Below, in pieces: positions 34,723 through 43,304 of a stretch of 64,000 nucleotides of DNA. The notes beneath the pieces are model-generated. The model was not told where the DNA came from. It worked only from the letters and a program-made list of their open reading frames with translations, and did no database searches. The stretch is from CBDFJH01 sp965198095 (lineage in GTDB: Bacteria > Latescibacterota > UBA2968 > GCA-2709665). How positions within the stretch are numbered: the stretch's first letter is position 1; every line of letters starts with the position of its first letter. A program made the translations under genes and the position numbers. The stretch spans positions 434,001 through 498,000 of the forward strand of contig OZ240239.1 of the NCBI GenBank assembly GCA_965198095.1, given 5' to 3'.

Positions 34723-35979
34723 TCAAACCTCTCGCGGACGCCAATATCCAAACGTCAGGTAGAGGGCGAGCACCGCCGTGGGGATCCAAAGCCCATTGCG
34801 GGACCCTCGCCCCGCGGGTCCCGATCCGTTTGCCCCGCGTCCCGCACGTCCGCCCGGCGGCCCTTCGCCTTCCGCCGGCCTCTTCGTGAGTCCCTCGGCC
34901 GCCTCCCCGGGCCCCACCTCGTCACGCGTACCCCGCCCCAGCTCTCTGGGCCGCTGATAGGCAGCCTCGCGTTCCCCGGTTCGTTCCCCGCCCGGAGCGC
35001 TTCCAAAGGCCGGGGTCGCCATCGCTTCACCCTTCAAAGGACGTGCCTCCGGGTATACCAGCTGGATGACCTTCTCGGGGAGCCGCCTCGACCAGGAAAG
35101 CACACGTTCGGCCATCGGCGTGGTTACCGATTCCCGGAGCGGGCCGGCCCGGCCCAACGTCAGGCTCAGGGACCGGACCTCCGGCCCGGAGTAGACCGGA
35201 ATGTCCAGTCTGTTCGGGCTCAGCCTCGCGATGATTTCGCTCAGTTCGACCCGTCTCTGCTGCAGTCGGGCCAAGCGCTCGATGAACGTGTGATAGACCA
35301 TCGTTCGACGCACGGACGCCGGCAGGCGCGCTTCTGGAATCTCACCGGCCGCGAGCGCACTCGCAATCTCGCCGATCTCGAACGCGCGCTCCATCTCGAC
35401 CCGGCCGAACAGGTGCGGCCCCCAGATCACTTCAGCGCCCGGGATCTCCGGCACCGGGTGGACATAGGCGATCTCTCGAACCGGTGCACCACCAACACGC
35501 CACGACTGGTCGGAAACCAGCACCCGGAAGAGGCCGGCGTCGGGCCCTTTCAGGTAGAGCCCGCAGAGAAAGCCGCTCTCGACCCAGTCGGTGTCCCAAC
35601 TCCGGACACGGATCCGGTTCTGACGCTCGAGGTAGATTTCCGGAATCTCGACTTCGAGCGGGGTGAGGCGCGTCTCGCCGACCAGGTAATCATTGATCCA
35701 GACACGGGCCTCGTCGTCCGCCCAGAAGATGAGCGACAGGGACATCCCGTCGGGAATGACCCCCCTCCGCTTACCGTCGGGAAGAACCTGCCTTTCGATC
35801 GCGTCCCGATCCACGGACGCCATCGCCCTGACCAGACTGTCGATCTGCGCCGACATCGCGTTGTATTCCCGCCGAAGGGAAAGCCGATCCGCCAACGTGT
35901 CGTCCGCCCCGATCTCAGCCGTAGATAAGGTCGTGACGATCAGGCACAGAAGCGCCACCTTTGGGTCCGGAGTCGACAT
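34723..35979 (-). CDS. Secreted/periplasmic protein with C-terminal membrane anchor
   Basis: A 418-residue protein. The N-terminus is signal-peptide-like (ALLCLIVTTLSTAEIGADD). Residues ~60-175 form a beta-rich domain with WADDEARVWINDYLVG and RIRVRSWDTDWVE, resembling a jelly-roll or galactose-binding-type fold. A helical region (about 215-290) and a Gly/Pro/Arg-rich linker (about 315-395) follow, then a terminal hydrophobic segment WIPTAVLALYLTFGYW. No family is recognised. Its stop lies 11 bp before the ExbB-like ATG, so it is the first gene of a three-gene operon and may be the load or sensor for the channel. Confidence 0.7.
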   Translation of the reverse strand: MSTPDPKVALLCLIVTTLSTAEIGADDTLADRLSLRREYNAMSAQIDSLVRAMASVDRDAIERQVLPDGKRRGVIPDGMSLSLIFWADDEARVWINDYLVGETRLTPLEVEIPEIYLERQNRIRVRSWDTDWVESGFLCGLYLKGPDAGLFRVLVSDQSWRVGGAPVREIAYVHPVPEIPGAEVIWGPHLFGRVEMERAFEIGEIASALAAGEIPEARLPASVRRTMVYHTFIERLARLQQRRVELSEIIARLSPNRLDIPVYSGPEVRSLSLTLGRAGPLRESVTTPMAERVLSWSRRLPEKVIQLVYPEARPLKGEAMATPAFGSAPGGERTGEREAAYQRPRELGRGTRDEVGPGEAAEGLTKRPAEGEGPPGGRAGRGANGSGPAGRGSRNGLWIPTAVLALYLTFGYWRPREV

Positions 35980-35988
35980 TTTGCTGTT

Positions 35989-36846
35989 TTATTCGGGAGT
36001 TGTGCCGGCCGCCCGGAGGGTCTTCGCCACGCCTTCAGCGAAGCGGAGTTGACTGTCGTCTTCCGGCGCGTAACCGATCACTTTTCGGGCGTTCGCAAGG
36101 CTCCAGAATCTGTGCGTGTTTCCGCTGATGCCATAGAAGATCTGAAACGGCACGCCCTGTTCATCTTCTATGTTTTCGGTCTCGATACTCTTGATCACCA
36201 GCTGCTGCTGATCCCGCACGCTCAGGTAGGCGCCCATGTCGCGGTGGAGCTGCTTCAGATCGGGTGGCCGGCCCACGTCGTCCATAGTCGTCTCACGAGG
36301 CGAACCGATGCGCAGCTGCACATTCTCCAGCCGCCTGCCGCCGCCGACGCGGCCGGTCGCGAAGGCAAAGCCCAGGTGTTCGTAGGCCGACTTCGCCCAA
36401 CCGTAGAGGTTGTCGGAAAGCGGGCGCATCTCGGGCGTGACGAACTCCATCCGGTCCGCCCAGATGAGCGTTTCGTAGTAATCCGCCGCGTGATTGGAGC
36501 TGAAGATCACGGCCCGCCTCACGCCTTCTTCGATGCAGACCTGATAGACGTTGTAAGCCATCGTCACGTTGTGGATCTCGCCCGAGAAGTAGTCATCCAC
36601 GTCCGACCTGTCTGACCGAACGAACGCACAGTGAACGATGGCGTCCGCGCCCCGAAAATACTCACGGTAGCGGTCTCGGTCTCGGCTGCGGAGATCGGTC
36701 ACGACGATCCCCTCCACCTCCTCCCCATCCCGGTTCGTCGTTTGCACGTCGAGCAGGACCAGATCGTAGCGCTCCCTGAGGACCGGGAGCATCCGATCGG
36801 CAAGATACCCCGCTGCGCCCGTGAGCACCACTCTACGCTTTGCCAT
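35989..36846 (-). CDS. NAD-dependent epimerase/dehydratase family protein
   Basis: A 285-residue extended SDR with GAAGYLADRML (about 10-20), FSSNHAADYYE (about 111-121) and the catalytic pair in NLYGWAKSAYE (about 145-155). It is a divergent paralogue of the uronate-dehydrogenase-like protein at 29451-30173; both end in an NTRAFW/NTHRFW-type segment. The substrate is probably a sugar acid. ATG 36844-36846 is chosen because AAAGGAA precedes it; an upstream extension lacks family similarity. Confidence 0.82.
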   Translation of the reverse strand: MAKRRVVLTGAAGYLADRMLPVLRERYDLVLLDVQTTNRDGEEVEGIVVTDLRSRDRDRYREYFRGADAIVHCAFVRSDRSDVDDYFSGEIHNVTMAYNVYQVCIEEGVRRAVIFSSNHAADYYETLIWADRMEFVTPEMRPLSDNLYGWAKSAYEHLGFAFATGRVGGGRRLENVQLRIGSPRETTMDDVGRPPDLKQLHRDMGAYLSVRDQQQLVIKSIETENIEDEQGVPFQIFYGISGNTHRFWSLANARKVIGYAPEDDSQLRFAEGVAKTLRAAGTTPE

Positions 36847-37004
36847 GCGAAGTTCCTTTCTCGTTTCCTCGTCCCGGAAAAGGATTCTTCCTTCCCGACA
36901 TCGTTCAGCCACGCGCGGCCGAGGAAGGGCCGCGAACGTTCACGGCCCCGGAAACGGATCCGGCGTTTTTTGGGACGCCAAAAGCCGGAGTTCTCGGTTT
37001 GCCG

Positions 37005-38096
37005 TCAGGCCTTCTGCGTCAAGTAGCCCGCAGTCCCCGCGGCAGACGTGCCAACCGGCGCGTAGATCGTTACGCGCCGGCCTTCCCGAATGCCGTCCCG
37101 GTAGGCTGATGTCACGCGCACGGCGCCTCCATATCGCTTTTCCACCCTCGGATTCAGGTATCGGTAGAACGCCTTCAGTTTCGCGTCGCCCTTCCAGACA
37201 AGCGCGTGGGTCTCCTGAAGGAAGGACGCTTGTTCTCGAAGTTTTCCGTGGAATCCCTGGAGCACGCCCGCAAAGTAACGCTGCCGCTCACGGTTGGCCG
37301 TCACGCCATTCGACGCCTTGTAGTCCTCCCAGAGGCTGTAAAGCAAGCGTGAGAGATACGTGTAGACGTATTCGGCCATCTCCAGATTCGCGGACGTACC
37401 GTAGACCTGAAGCACGGATCCGACGCGATCCCTGATCGCGTCATAACTCTCGGCCCAGATGACCTCCACGAAGAAAAAATCGGACAATATCGTGGCCAAC
37501 CAGAGCTCGGCCGCGGCGTGTCGGCCTTTCACCGCTCCAAGGGCGCGCGTCTCGAAGGCCCGCGCCTCATCGAGTTCGAGCAGGTCCACATTGTACTTGG
37601 TGAGGAGAAATCGCGCCTTCTTGACGGCCGTCTGCGCCTCGTGGGCATTCGGACTGTTCGCCAGGGAAAGCAGCTTTTTGATCACCCGCAGGAGCTTCTC
37701 TTCGTCCGCTCCGCCCGGAGCGGGCCCCGGCCTTTCAACCCGAATCCCCGCGCGCGGGCCGCAGCGAAGCCGCTTGCAGGCCTCCTGGAAACCTGCACCG
37801 TGAGGCGGTTCTCCGTCCGCCTTCAGGACCTCCGATACGTACTGGTGGGCCATCTCGTGGCGAAGGGTCTCCATCACGGATAACCACGGATCGCTCTTGA
37901 TGTGGGACTCGGAGATCGCGATCGTCCTGCGTGTCCCGTCCCATCGCCCCAATGTCCGTTCGCCCCGGCTCAGACGGAAAAGCGGGCGTCTCAGGGCTCC
38001 CGAGACGTATTCTTCATTATAGTAGTCCCACCAGAGCGCCAGCTTCCGGGCCCAGACCTTCCGCAGTTCCGCCGTGAGTGCTTCCGCCTGCTTCAT
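37005..38096 (-). CDS. SprT-like zinc peptidase fused to DUF2786
   Basis: A 363-residue protein. Residues ~20-120 are SprT-like with the zinc motif LRHEMAHQYV (about 77-86) and a distal HGAGFQEACKRL. Residues ~130-190 match DUF2786 (LLRVIKKLLSLANSPNAHEA and LLTKYNVDL). The remaining ~170 residues extend the DUF2786-type region. SprT/SPRTN proteins cleave DNA-protein crosslinks in eukaryotes; the bacterial role is less clear. Its ATG lies immediately after the dapF-like stop (2 bases), suggesting an operon. Confidence 0.85.
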   Translation of the reverse strand: MKQAEALTAELRKVWARKLALWWDYYNEEYVSGALRRPLFRLSRGERTLGRWDGTRRTIAISESHIKSDPWLSVMETLRHEMAHQYVSEVLKADGEPPHGAGFQEACKRLRCGPRAGIRVERPGPAPGGADEEKLLRVIKKLLSLANSPNAHEAQTAVKKARFLLTKYNVDLLELDEARAFETRALGAVKGRHAAAELWLATILSDFFFVEVIWAESYDAIRDRVGSVLQVYGTSANLEMAEYVYTYLSRLLYSLWEDYKASNGVTANRERQRYFAGVLQGFHGKLREQASFLQETHALVWKGDAKLKAFYRYLNPRVEKRYGGAVRVTSAYRDGIREGRRVTIYAPVGTSAAGTAGYLTQKA

Positions 38097-38097
38097 C

Positions 38098-38982
38098 TCA
38101 GGGGCCGTGGTTCCCTTTCAGGCTTCGAACGATCGAGGGACTCAGGCGGCCCCTTGCCACCTCCTCGACGGGGCCCTGCATTCGGAGGTCGAAATCTGCA
38201 CTCACGTCGATACGCAGCCTTCCTCCCGGCGAGTGCACGGTCACGGGCGATCCGGCCAGACCGAGTCGGACCGCCGCGCTCGCAGCCGCACACGAGGAGG
38301 ACCCCGAGGCCAGGGTCTCTCCGGCTCCCCGCTCCCAGATCAGGATATGGACCGCCTTCGGACCGGTCGGCACGGCGAGCTGCACATTCGTCCGCTTCGG
38401 GAACATCTCGTGACGCTCGAGGACCGGACCGATCCGGAGCAGGTCATCGCGCGACCACGACCTCCCCTCGGGTCTGAATACGACGCAGTGAGGATTGCCC
38501 ACGCTCACGCCCGTGAAATTCAATCTCTCGCGACCGGCAGTGATCGGGTGTTCGATCAGCTCCTCCACTTCGGCCAGACAGGGCAGGGTCCTCGGCCTGA
38601 ATGTCGCCCTGCCCATCTCCACCGTCGCGTCGCTCACCTCGCCGTGCCGGTCGAGGTGCACCCTGGCCCGAACGACGCCGCCCAGGGTCTCTACCGAAAA
38701 TTCCGTGCGTCGGGTCTTGCGGGTCGCGTGCAGGTAGCGAGCGAAGATACGAAGGCCGTTCCCCGATTTCTCCGCCTCGCTCCCGTCCGGATTGTAGATG
38801 CGAAGCCCGAAGTCGGCCCGCTTCGACGATGCCACAGCCAGGATACCGTCACTCCCGACGCCCAGGTTCCGGTCGCAGATAAGGCGGATGTTCCGGGGGG
38901 TCAACCTGAAATCGAGCGCCGTCGGATCCATCACGATGTAGTCGTTTCCCAGCCCGTGGCCCTTGTAAAAGCCGTTCCTCAT
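38098..38982 (-). CDS. DapF-family epimerase with both catalytic Cys replaced by Ser
   Basis: About 294 residues of the diaminopimelate epimerase fold, with N-terminal FYKGHGLGNDYIVMDP and RNLGVGSDGIL. In DapF, two cysteines act as acid/base. Here the first motif reads NPDGSEAEKSGNGLR (Ser for Cys, about residue 75) and the second ERGAGETLASGSSSCAAA (Ser for Cys, about residue 220). Fold and substrate-binding residues are otherwise kept. It may be a non-DAP epimerase or a different chemistry, so dapF is not assigned. ATG 38980-38982 follows AGGAG and is preferred over a frame 9 codons longer. Confidence 0.85.
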   Translation of the reverse strand: MRNGFYKGHGLGNDYIVMDPTALDFRLTPRNIRLICDRNLGVGSDGILAVASSKRADFGLRIYNPDGSEAEKSGNGLRIFARYLHATRKTRRTEFSVETLGGVVRARVHLDRHGEVSDATVEMGRATFRPRTLPCLAEVEELIEHPITAGRERLNFTGVSVGNPHCVVFRPEGRSWSRDDLLRIGPVLERHEMFPKRTNVQLAVPTGPKAVHILIWERGAGETLASGSSSCAAASAAVRLGLAGSPVTVHSPGGRLRIDVSADFDLRMQGPVEEVARGRLSPSIVRSLKGNHGP

Positions 38983-39026
38983 CTCTTCTCCTGCAAGCCG
39001 GCCTCTCACGCGGCGTCCCGCGGCGC

Positions 39027-39989
39027 CTACCGCCTGCCGACACCGGTCAGGTCAAACGGATTGGACCAGGCCTTTTCTCCCTTCGGACCGATCACTTCGA
39101 ACCGAACCCATCGCGAGTTTCTCCGGAGCGCAAACGTCGCGCTGTCGAAGGTGCGGCCGTGCGCTTGATACTCTGTCCCCTGAGCATTGCAGATCGCGAG
39201 GATGCGCTCCGCCTCGGAACAGCGCACCGTCGCCTCGACAATCCTGTCCTCGTCTTCGGGCGCGTCTATCCTCGTGAGCCGGATATCGTGAATCTCCGCC
39301 CCCGTGCTCGCGTAGCTGCACCCCTTTTCGAGCGCCTCGATAATGCGATCGACCTTGCGTTCCTTCACCCTCACGTTCGTCCAGCCCCCATACGTGTCCA
39401 GCGCTTCGGAATCTCGGCAGTGGGCGTCGTCATTCGCGAGCGCCGGGTAAAGCCTGTCTTCCTGCTCCATCCAATCGTCCCAGTGAACCCCCGACTCAGC
39501 CCTGGCAAACCTTCGCGTCGTCGTGTTGTAGACCTCCAGACCTGCCAGACCCTGCAAAGGCAAGGTATCCCGCAGGATGTTCACCGAGCTCCAGTAAGGG
39601 TGTGCCAGCCAGATCGAGCCGCCTTGGTCTCTGACTTCGTCGATCACGTTCTGAGGCGCCATCTCGGCGGAATTCACGTCCTCGTGAATGTTCAGGGCAA
39701 GAAAGTGGTGCTTCTGCCCTCCGAAGGGGTTCTCCGGATGCAGTTCGGCGCCCTGGATGAGGACAAAATCGTCAGGACAGGCGACGCTCTCACGCCTCGT
39801 AATCCGGTAGTGGTCGGAGAGGCAGAGGTAATCATAGCCACGGCTCACATATCCGTCCAGGCGCTCCTGGGGGGAGACGCGGCCGTCCGAGCGGGTCGTA
39901 TGGGAGTGGAGATTTCCCTTCAACCAGACGTAGCCGTCTTCGGACTTCAGGTTGAAAGGGCTGACCAGCTCACTCTTCGGCGCATCCAT
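39027..39989 (-). CDS. PHP domain phosphoesterase-like protein (CehA/McbA type)
   Basis: A 320-residue PHP protein. Metal motifs are GNLHSHTTRSDG (about 24-35), LCLSDHYRI (about 53-61), GAELH, WLAHPYW and the late NDDAHC (about 208-213). The C-terminal ~90 residues are beta-rich. CehA/McbA-type PHP proteins are hydrolases of small molecules; the true substrate is unknown. ATG 39987-39989 is chosen for AAAGGATC just upstream. It precedes the DapF-like gene by 45 bp. Confidence 0.85.
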   Translation of the reverse strand: MDAPKSELVSPFNLKSEDGYVWLKGNLHSHTTRSDGRVSPQERLDGYVSRGYDYLCLSDHYRITRRESVACPDDFVLIQGAELHPENPFGGQKHHFLALNIHEDVNSAEMAPQNVIDEVRDQGGSIWLAHPYWSSVNILRDTLPLQGLAGLEVYNTTTRRFARAESGVHWDDWMEQEDRLYPALANDDAHCRDSEALDTYGGWTNVRVKERKVDRIIEALEKGCSYASTGAEIHDIRLTRIDAPEDEDRIVEATVRCSEAERILAICNAQGTEYQAHGRTFDSATFALRRNSRWVRFEVIGPKGEKAWSNPFDLTGVGRR

Positions 39990-40192
39990 TTTCGATCCTT
40001 TCTCAGCAGGGAGATGCCTTCGTGAGCGCACCGGCTCTGCGGTCCGGCCCCGTGGGGGAGCCGGTTTCCGGCCGGGAGACCGGGGCTGCCGCGATGGCCG
40101 GATGGAAAGCGGCAAGGTTGGAACATCTCTCGCCCTCTTTCACGCCAGCCGGCGACAGGTTTTCCGATCTCTCGAGAGACGGGACTCGACCC

Positions 40193-41173
40193 CTACTTTA
40201 CCGCGATCGGATTCCCCGGCGATCCGGTGCCGCCTTTGAGGCGAAGGGGAGAAAACACGAATGCGAACTCATAAACTCGGTCTTCGGCCAGGGCCTCGAG
40301 GTCCAGGTTTTCGAGAATGTAGATGCCGTTCCTGTTGAGCAGAATCTGGTGCACCTCGAAGGGCCGGTTCGGGTCGTCGCCGGGCACGGCCTCCACCGCC
40401 CAGTTGTCCCCGCCCACCATCACGATTTTCTTCTCGACGAGCCAACGCGCTGCCTCGATTCCGATGCCCGGTTGGCCTGAATTGTAGGTCTCGTTGTCGA
40501 CCATCCACAGCTTGCCGTGTCCGGTGCGGAAAAGTACCACGTCCCCCGCCGTAATCTCTACGCCTTGCTTTTTCAAAGCCTCCTCTATGTCCGTCACCGT
40601 CACAATCGTCCCAACGTCGAGCCGGTCCACGCCCTTGTAACCCGCCACGTCCACGAGCACGCCGCGCGTGAAGAACACCCCCACGTTTTCGACACCCAGT
40701 TTCTCGAGGCCATAACTCTTGCTGAACTCCGACCGCCTGAAACCGTTGTAAAAGAGGTCTTCGTTGCCCACGCGCGTCCCAATATGGCCCAGTCCGTCGA
40801 ACTGCGTGCCCACCTGCCCGATCTCCCCGCTGAACATCTCGTCGTGCCAGAGGATCTGATTCTCGCCTGCCCGTCCGGACGGAGAACCCACGATCGTGAG
40901 GCTGTAGTGCCGGTTGCCGAAAAGCGGCATCCCGTGTTCGTAGACGCGTCCCAGCTGATAAACCTTGCCCGCCTCGATGAGACCGGCCGCAGCGCGCACC
41001 TCTTCCGGCGTGATGCGATTCGTCGCCCCCCGTTCGTCCTCCGGACCCCACTCCGATGGCCACCACTCCGGTCCGATGGGTGTCTCCTCAGCGTTCAGGT
41101 TCCAGACCATCGCGAGGATAAACATAGAAGCAACGGCGACCACGCGCCCTCGATGCACCCTGGACTTGCTCAT
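40193..41173 (-). CDS. Secreted cyclase family protein (kynurenine formamidase-like)
   Basis: About 326 residues. A signal peptide (VVAVASMFILAMVWNLNAEE, about 10-29) precedes a cyclase-fold domain with GTQFDGLGHIGTRVG (about 110-124, the HxGTHxD-type metal site in variant form) and VVLFRTGHGKLW. Family members hydrolyse or cyclise amides and esters. ATG 41171-41173 with GGAGAGAGG upstream is preferred; the ~68-residue upstream extension has no family or signal character. A weak TTGACA element lies about 130 bp upstream (41306-41311), but its -10 is poor. Confidence 0.85.
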   Translation of the reverse strand: MSKSRVHRGRVVAVASMFILAMVWNLNAEETPIGPEWWPSEWGPEDERGATNRITPEEVRAAAGLIEAGKVYQLGRVYEHGMPLFGNRHYSLTIVGSPSGRAGENQILWHDEMFSGEIGQVGTQFDGLGHIGTRVGNEDLFYNGFRRSEFSKSYGLEKLGVENVGVFFTRGVLVDVAGYKGVDRLDVGTIVTVTDIEEALKKQGVEITAGDVVLFRTGHGKLWMVDNETYNSGQPGIGIEAARWLVEKKIVMVGGDNWAVEAVPGDDPNRPFEVHQILLNRNGIYILENLDLEALAEDRVYEFAFVFSPLRLKGGTGSPGNPIAVK

Positions 41174-41412
41174 CCTCTCTCCCCGGATCGAAACGAATCG
41201 CGTTCCGTCTCGATCCTCCGATTGAGGTGGAAAAATGGATCGGATCTCGGCTGTCGCAGATCCCAAAATCGCGCGGCATTCAAGATTGGCTTGGGACCGC
41301 GAAATGTCAAGCGCTATGTAGGAAAGCCGGGCCTGAGCCCCTTTCTCGTTGACACGACATGAGCGCCAGGGTATCATAAGGTTCGCGAGCCAGCGCGTGA
41401 AAGGATCCCAGT

Positions 41413-42222
41413 TTGACGGCTGAAGAGAGATCGTTACCGACTCGATCCTTCCCGAACCTGATAGAGGCCGCCTTGCTCATGTCGGCCGGTTGGGTCGCGG
41501 GCTATCTTGTGGCGGCTTCCATCGGTCCGCTCTTCAAAGACACCATCTTGGTCGGAAGCCTCTCCAGCCTCGGACTGATCACCTTTCTCGGACTCCGCCG
41601 GCACCCGGATAAGAGACAGGTGCTTTGCCTTCGCCCGTTCCCCCTCAGGCTCCTTCCGCTCATCGTCGTGATGGCGTGCGCAGGCTCCGTCCTGGTTGCC
41701 GAGTTGGGCAACGCGATCGAGGAACGCTATCCTGCCCCGGAGGCGCTTCGGGAGCTGTTTCTGCACCTGCTGAAGGCCTCAGACTGGCTCACGTTCCTGA
41801 AGCGGTTCGCCACGCTGGTCGTCGTGGCGCCGGTCATGGAAGAGCTCGTCTTCCGCGGCATCTTTCAGTTCGGTCTGGTCCGAAACTACGGACCCACAAA
41901 GGGCGTACTGGCCTCCGCCGTCTGCTTCGGCCTCTTCCACGGCATTCCCTGGCAAATCCCCGGCGCCGCCATCACCGGCATCCTCCTGGGGCTCGTCGTC
42001 TACCGAACGGGCTCGATCTTTGCCGGGATGGCCCTTCACGCGGTTTGGAATCTGCTGCCCCTGCTTGCCGTCTCCCTGTTCGGCGATGCCGATCTGCCCG
42101 GTTATGTCGCGACCGCGGACGAGGTGCTGCACATCCCCGTCCACGTCCTCTTGCCGGCAGCGGGGCTATTCTTTCTCGCGCTTCGTGCGTTTCATGATCA
42201 CACCGCTTCTCCGTCGGCGTGA
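41413..42222 (+). CDS. CPBP family intramembrane metalloprotease
   Basis: A 269-residue protein with about seven membrane segments. The CPBP/Abi signature MEELVFRGIFQFGLV (about 143-157; EExxxR) and FGLFHGIPW (His ligand) are seen, with a later MALHAVWNLLP (third motif). Family members process prenylated proteins or act in bacteriocin immunity; the role here is unknown. The start is TTG at 41413 with AAGGA upstream. It is divergent from the cyclase gene. Confidence 0.88.
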   Translation: MTAEERSLPTRSFPNLIEAALLMSAGWVAGYLVAASIGPLFKDTILVGSLSSLGLITFLGLRRHPDKRQVLCLRPFPLRLLPLIVVMACAGSVLVAELGNAIEERYPAPEALRELFLHLLKASDWLTFLKRFATLVVVAPVMEELVFRGIFQFGLVRNYGPTKGVLASAVCFGLFHGIPWQIPGAAITGILLGLVVYRTGSIFAGMALHAVWNLLPLLAVSLFGDADLPGYVATADEVLHIPVHVLLPAAGLFFLALRAFHDHTASPSA

Positions 42223-42344
42223 ATGCCGCGACGCGGCCGGACCTGCCCGGCAAACGACCGATAACTTCGGTCCATATGCTTCAACGGACTTGCCCCGGGC
42301 GCATACGATCCGCCGCGTCACCCACTGTGTCGAAAGGCGCAAAG

Positions 42345-42680
42345 ATGGATTCGGAACTCGTGCGATTCTTGGATATCAGGGGATTGAAACGCGCATTCGA
42401 GCGTGGAAATTTCGTGCGACGCATCTACCGGGGACCGAAAGGAGAAAAATGCGAAGTGGTCCTTTGGGACGAGGGAATCAGCTTTACCGTCGCCAGGACC
42501 GTGAAGGGGCAGGAAGTGAGCGCGGGTACGCTGGTTTTCGACGCGAGTGGGAAGCTGGATTATGGAACGATCCGCGGCGCGCAAGGGCAGGACCTGTCCA
42601 TCGATTCACTCCGGTTCTTCGGTCGATACGCCGCGTTCTTCCACGGGCAGGAGCTTCCGATTCAAGAGGGGTTTTGGTAG
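42345..42680 (+). CDS. Hypothetical protein, 111 aa
   Basis: A compact soluble protein beginning MDSELVRFLDIRGLKRAFER with beta-rich central sequence (SFTVARTVKGQEVSAGTLVF). ATG 42345 with AAAGG upstream is chosen; a longer frame from 42219 overlaps the protease end and looks non-native. I do not recognise a family. It ends well before the tRNA-Phe promoter. Confidence 0.6.
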   Translation: MDSELVRFLDIRGLKRAFERGNFVRRIYRGPKGEKCEVVLWDEGISFTVARTVKGQEVSAGTLVFDASGKLDYGTIRGAQGQDLSIDSLRFFGRYAAFFHGQELPIQEGFW

Positions 42681-42818
42681 CCCCGCCGAAACGGTTTTCG
42701 GACAGGATGATTGCGCGTTGGCGTGAGCCGAAAAGATGCCGCCGTTTGGCCGCCCAGGCGAACCGCGAACAGCGGATTTCGAGCCGGAGCCGTGGATCTC
42801 CCCGAGACGCGGGGATTC

Positions 42819-42847
42819 TTGACTTCACCCCGCGCTTTTGTTAGATT
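42819..42847 (+). promoter_or_regulatory. Promoter of tRNA-Phe
   Basis: -35 TTGACT (42819-42824), 17-bp spacer, -10 TAGATT (42842-42847), 34 bp before the tRNA. Confidence 0.75.
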
Positions 42848-42880
42848 CGGTCCTCGCCGATTGGCGTCGGAAGAGTTGGA

Positions 42881-42956
<76 letters not shown>

Positions 42957-43015
42957 CTTCTTTCCGGCGCTCCCCCGCGGTATCCCCTCTCGACGGTCGA
43001 CGTGGGAGGCAGATC

Positions 43016-43189
43016 GTGGCCGTTCCGGAACTGATCGTAGATCGAGACCGCCTGATCGGGCTGGTCAGGGATGGGAACAGTCCTGAGCAGATCGCTCGAA
43101 CCTTTCGCGTCGAGGTGCGCATCGTGCAGGACATGATCCGGCGGCTCGAAGAAAACGGATACTACGACCTGCTGCGAGAGAAGGGCTGA
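43016..43189 (+). CDS. Small helix-turn-helix protein, 57 aa
   Basis: GTG start with GGGAGG 6 bases upstream. The product is a compact HTH-like sequence with SPEQIARTFRVEVRIVQDMI (about 22-41) and ends YYDLLREKG. It resembles the resolvase/recombinase-type DNA-binding helix or a small transcription regulator. It lies 60 bp after tRNA-Phe and may be co-transcribed with it. A longer frame that runs into the tRNA is not credible. Confidence 0.6.
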   Translation: MAVPELIVDRDRLIGLVRDGNSPEQIARTFRVEVRIVQDMIRRLEENGYYDLLREKG

Positions 43190-43246
43190 TTCATCGGCGG
43201 AGGGCCCGGCTCGCAAGAGGACGCTGTTTCATCACGAACGTCACTG

Positions 43247-43278
43247 AAAAAAGGGCGCCTGCACGAAGCGGGCGCCCT
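43247..43278 (-). terminator. Intrinsic terminator of the ABC ATPase gene
   Basis: On the minus strand, stem AGGGCGCC/GGCGCCCT with an 11-base loop, followed by TTTTTT, 27 bp after the ABC stop. Confidence 0.85.
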
Positions 43279-43304
43279 CTGCATGGGTTCGCCTGGATCT
43301 CTCG

